The translations under genes and the position numbers were made by a program. Below are positions 5,399 through 7,191 of a DNA stretch of 7,191 nt, in pieces. The notes under the pieces were generated by a model. That model was not told the DNA's origin and ran no database searches. It worked only from the letters and a program-made list of their open reading frames with translations. The first letter of the stretch is position 1, and the number at the start of each line of letters is the position of its first letter. The stretch lies in NCBI GenBank assembly GCA_025361665.1, contig JANYKF010000208.1, positions 1 through 7,191 of the forward strand, written 5' to 3'. Source of the DNA: Clostridiaceae bacterium. GTDB taxonomy: Bacteria; Bacillota; Clostridia; DSM-8532.

Positions 5399-6432
5399 AG
5401 AAATGGTATGTCGATCAGGGACCCGATTCAGATGTGGTCATGAGCTGCCGGATCCGATTGGCCCGCAATTTCGCAGGGTTTCCCTATCCGCATGGGAGCA
5501 CGCCGGAAATTCGGCGCGAGGTCATGGACCGCACGGTGGCGGCCTTGATGCATGGCAACGGAGGCTTGTTCCTGCAGTTCAGGTTCATTGATTTCACACG
5601 GCTGCCTTCCGTGGAGCGGCAGGTGCTGGTGGAGAAGCATCTGGTGAGCAAGGAACTCGCGGAGAGCAAAATCGAATGCGGGGTCATCATCAACGACAGC
5701 GAAAACATCAGCATCATGATCAATGAGGAGGATCACCTCCGCATCCAGTGTCTGGGAGCCGGTCTCCAGCTGGAGGAACTCTGGACCCTGGCCGACCGGA
5801 TTGACAGCTTTCTGTCGGAGAGCATCGATTTCGCTTATGACAACAAGTTCGGCTACCTCACCTGCTGCCCCACGAACATTGGAACGGCGATTCGTGCCTC
5901 GGCGATGCTGCACCTGCCGGCGCTGGTGATGACGGGGTACATCAAGGGCATCCTCGAATCCATCACGAAACTGGGAGTGGCCGTGCGGGGGATGTTCGGC
6001 GAGAATACCGAAACGACTGGGAATGTATTCCAAATATCGAATCAGGTAACCCTTGGCCGAACGGAACATGACATTGTGACCGGCGTTCGCAGCCTGTCCA
6101 ACCAGATTGTTGGACAGGAGCGGGAGCTTCGCAAGGAGCTGCTTGCGCAGAACGGCATCCGCCTGGTGGATCGCATCCACCGCTCCTACGGCGTGCTGCG
6201 CAATGCCCGCATCATCTCCGCGGATGAGACGCTGCAGAAGCTTTCCGATGTCAGGCTGGGCGTGAACCTGGGATTGCTGCCCGGCATCGACGAAACCCGG
6301 CTCAATGCCCTGATGCTGGACATCCAGCCCGGCAACATCCAGCAGAAGCTCGGGCGCGCGCTCAGGCCGGATGACCGCGATGCGACCCGCGCCAGCCTCG
6401 TCCGCGAAGTGATGCAGATGCAGGATTTATAA
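5395..6432 (+). CDS. mcsB: McsB, protein-arginine kinase
   Basis: A 345-aa phosphagen-kinase-fold enzyme that phosphorylates arginine side chains of CtsR and of misfolded proteins, marking them for ClpC with ClpP. The ATG at 5395 overlaps the mcsA stop (ATGA), with GGGAGG (5382-5387) upstream. ATP-site motifs are SCRIRLARN (17-25) and RGMFGENTETTGNVFQISNQ (198-217). NEEDHLRIQ (110-118) is the catalytic acidic block. TCCPTNIGTAIRASAMLHLP (156-175) carries the conserved cysteine (C158) of phosphagen kinases, here preceded by a second cysteine. DRDATRA (327-333) contains the RDxxRA motif of the phosphoarginine-binding pocket that regulates McsB oligomers and targeting. The length is slightly shorter than the Bacillus protein. 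All key residues appear present, so it should be active. A 107-base gap follows before clpC. Confidence 0.96.
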   Translation: MKKWYVDQGPDSDVVMSCRIRLARNFAGFPYPHGSTPEIRREVMDRTVAALMHGNGGLFLQFRFIDFTRLPSVERQVLVEKHLVSKELAESKIECGVIINDSENISIMINEEDHLRIQCLGAGLQLEELWTLADRIDSFLSESIDFAYDNKFGYLTCCPTNIGTAIRASAMLHLPALVMTGYIKGILESITKLGVAVRGMFGENTETTGNVFQISNQVTLGRTEHDIVTGVRSLSNQIVGQERELRKELLAQNGIRLVDRIHRSYGVLRNARIISADETLQKLSDVRLGVNLGLLPGIDETRLNALMLDIQPGNIQQKLGRALRPDDRDATRASLVREVMQMQDL

Positions 6433-6478
6433 GGGGCATTGATCGATGTGCAATCACGGCTAAGCCAGGTTCACTTGC

Positions 6479-6516
6479 TTGAATGTGCCGTTCATGGCGG
6501 TATTTATGGTTAAAAT
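6479..6516 (+). promoter_or_regulatory. Weak candidate promoter in the mcsB-clpC gap
   Basis: The gap of 107 bases is long for a tight operon. TTGAAT (6479-6484) is followed after 16 bases by TATTTA (6501-6506), a poor -10 box; TAAAAT (6511-6516) is a better -10 but has no -35 at the right distance. An internal promoter for clpC is possible but unproven. No CtsR heptad pair is visible here. Confidence 0.22.
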
Positions 6517-6539
6517 ATGAAATTATGGGGAGTGGAAAC

Positions 6540-7191
6540 ATGATTTACGGTAAATTTACAAAAAAGGCGGAAACCGCTTTGAACCTCGCGAAGGAATTCG
6601 CGCAGGGCATGGGTCACAGCTACATCGGCACGGAACACATCCTGTGGGGGCTTGTCAGGGAAGGAACCGGCGTGGCGGCCTCTGTGCTTGCCGCAAACGA
6701 TGTCACCGAGGCAAAGCTCACGCAGACCATCATGGAAATGATCGGACGGGGGGATGGGCAGACGCCCAATGTCCAGCACACTCCCCGCACGAAACGCGTT
6801 CTCGAACTTTCCTATGCGGAGGCGCGCCGGCTGGGGCAGAACTTCATCGGTACCGAGCATATCCTGCTCGCGATGATGCGGGAAGGCGAGAGTGTCGCCG
6901 TCCGCATCCTCACGGAGATGGGCCTGGACATCCACAAGCTCTATGAGGGTATTCTGGGCATGCTGTCCGAGGATACGCCGGCTGCCGCAGCGGCTGCGAA
7001 GCCGAAGGCGAACGACGTGGAAACCCCGACCCTGGATCAATACGGCCGGGATCTGACCGCCATGGTCCGCGAGGGCAAGGTGGATCCCGTCATCGGGCGC
7101 GACAAGGAAATTGATAGGGTCATCCAGATTCTTTCCCGGCGCACCAAGAACAACCCTTGCCTCATCGGGGAGCCCGGTGTCGGGAAAACAG
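6540..7191 (+). CDS. clpC: ClpC, AAA+ unfoldase (3' partial)
   Basis: The Hsp100 unfoldase that feeds substrates, including phosphoarginine-tagged ones, to ClpP. The frame opens at ATG 6540, with GGGGAG (6527-6532) seven bases upstream, and runs off the right edge after 217 codons. Residues 1-150 are the Clp N-terminal domain, with its two related repeats: [16 protein letters not shown]...[18 protein letters not shown], then [29 protein letters not shown]. An Ala/Pro/Lys linker (143-155) follows. The first AAA+ domain starts with [27 protein letters not shown] and [18 protein letters not shown], where Walker A GEPGVGKT ends the window. The middle domain, which separates ClpC from ClpA/ClpE and binds McsB/MecA, lies outside, so the name rests on the N-domain and on operon context. 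Confidence 0.96.
   Translation, partial: MIYGKFTKKAETALNLAKEFAQGMGHSYIGTEHILWGLVREGTGVAASVLAANDVTEAKLTQTIMEMIGRGDGQTPNVQHTPRTKRVLELSYAEARRLGQNFIGTEHILLAMMREGESVAVRILTEMGLDIHKLYEGILGMLSEDTPAAAAAAKPKANDVETPTLDQYGRDLTAMVREGKVDPVIGRDKEIDRVIQILSRRTKNNPCLIGEPGVGKT

Noticed and set aside
5428..6180. 250-aa open frame on the minus strand inside mcsB
   Set aside because: Antisense shadow produced by GC-rich codon use in mcsB.
1..7191. CRISPR array, tRNA or rRNA
   Set aside because: No regularly spaced repeats of suitable length and no cloverleaf or rRNA-like sequence seen.

Overview
The window comes from a bacterium of the Bacillota (Firmicutes). The right-hand half is the class III heat-shock operon ctsR-mcsA-mcsB-clpC, which is a hallmark of that phylum, and Shine-Dalgarno sequences of the AGGAGG type precede almost every gene. 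The coding DNA is moderately GC-rich, richest in mcsB and clpC. This fits a high-GC clostridial or Paenibacillus-like lineage, but the genus cannot be named from this sequence.

Layout. Positions 1-221 hold the C-terminal end of an IS1634/IS4-type DDE transposase. Positions 222-726 are a mostly AT-rich spacer with no convincing gene; a candidate extended -10 promoter lies near its right end. Positions 727-4022 form a tight three-gene operon: a 266-aa protein I do not recognise, with a helical and probably coiled-coil N-terminal part; a 400-aa P-loop ATPase; and a 427-aa P-loop ATPase that overlaps the previous gene by ATGA. The two ATPases are related in design. Each has an 'LRxG' motif near the N-terminus and a Walker A motif at residues 58-65. 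They resemble the DUF2791/BrxD-type ATPases of BREX and related defence or TerB-linked clusters. No helicase, nuclease, methylase or PglZ is in view. A 33-codon ORF follows at 4027-4128, then a rho-independent terminator at 4151-4173.

Positions 4185-4310 are the ctsR control region. It has a good sigma-A promoter (TTGCAT-17-TATAAT) and a CtsR operator made of two AGTCAGA heptads placed just after the -10 box. Then come ctsR, a 115-base spacer able to form alternative hairpins, mcsA, mcsB (ATGA overlap with mcsA) and the first 217 codons of clpC, cut by the window end inside Walker A of the first ATPase domain.

How the genes work together. In the right half, CtsR represses its own operon. The McsA-McsB arginine kinase inactivates CtsR and tags misfolded proteins with phosphoarginine for ClpC with ClpP. 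The left operon looks like an accessory module inserted between an IS and a conserved housekeeping locus. It is the most interesting part of the window: a paired-ATPase system with a partner of unknown family, possibly a reduced or incomplete defence or stress module.
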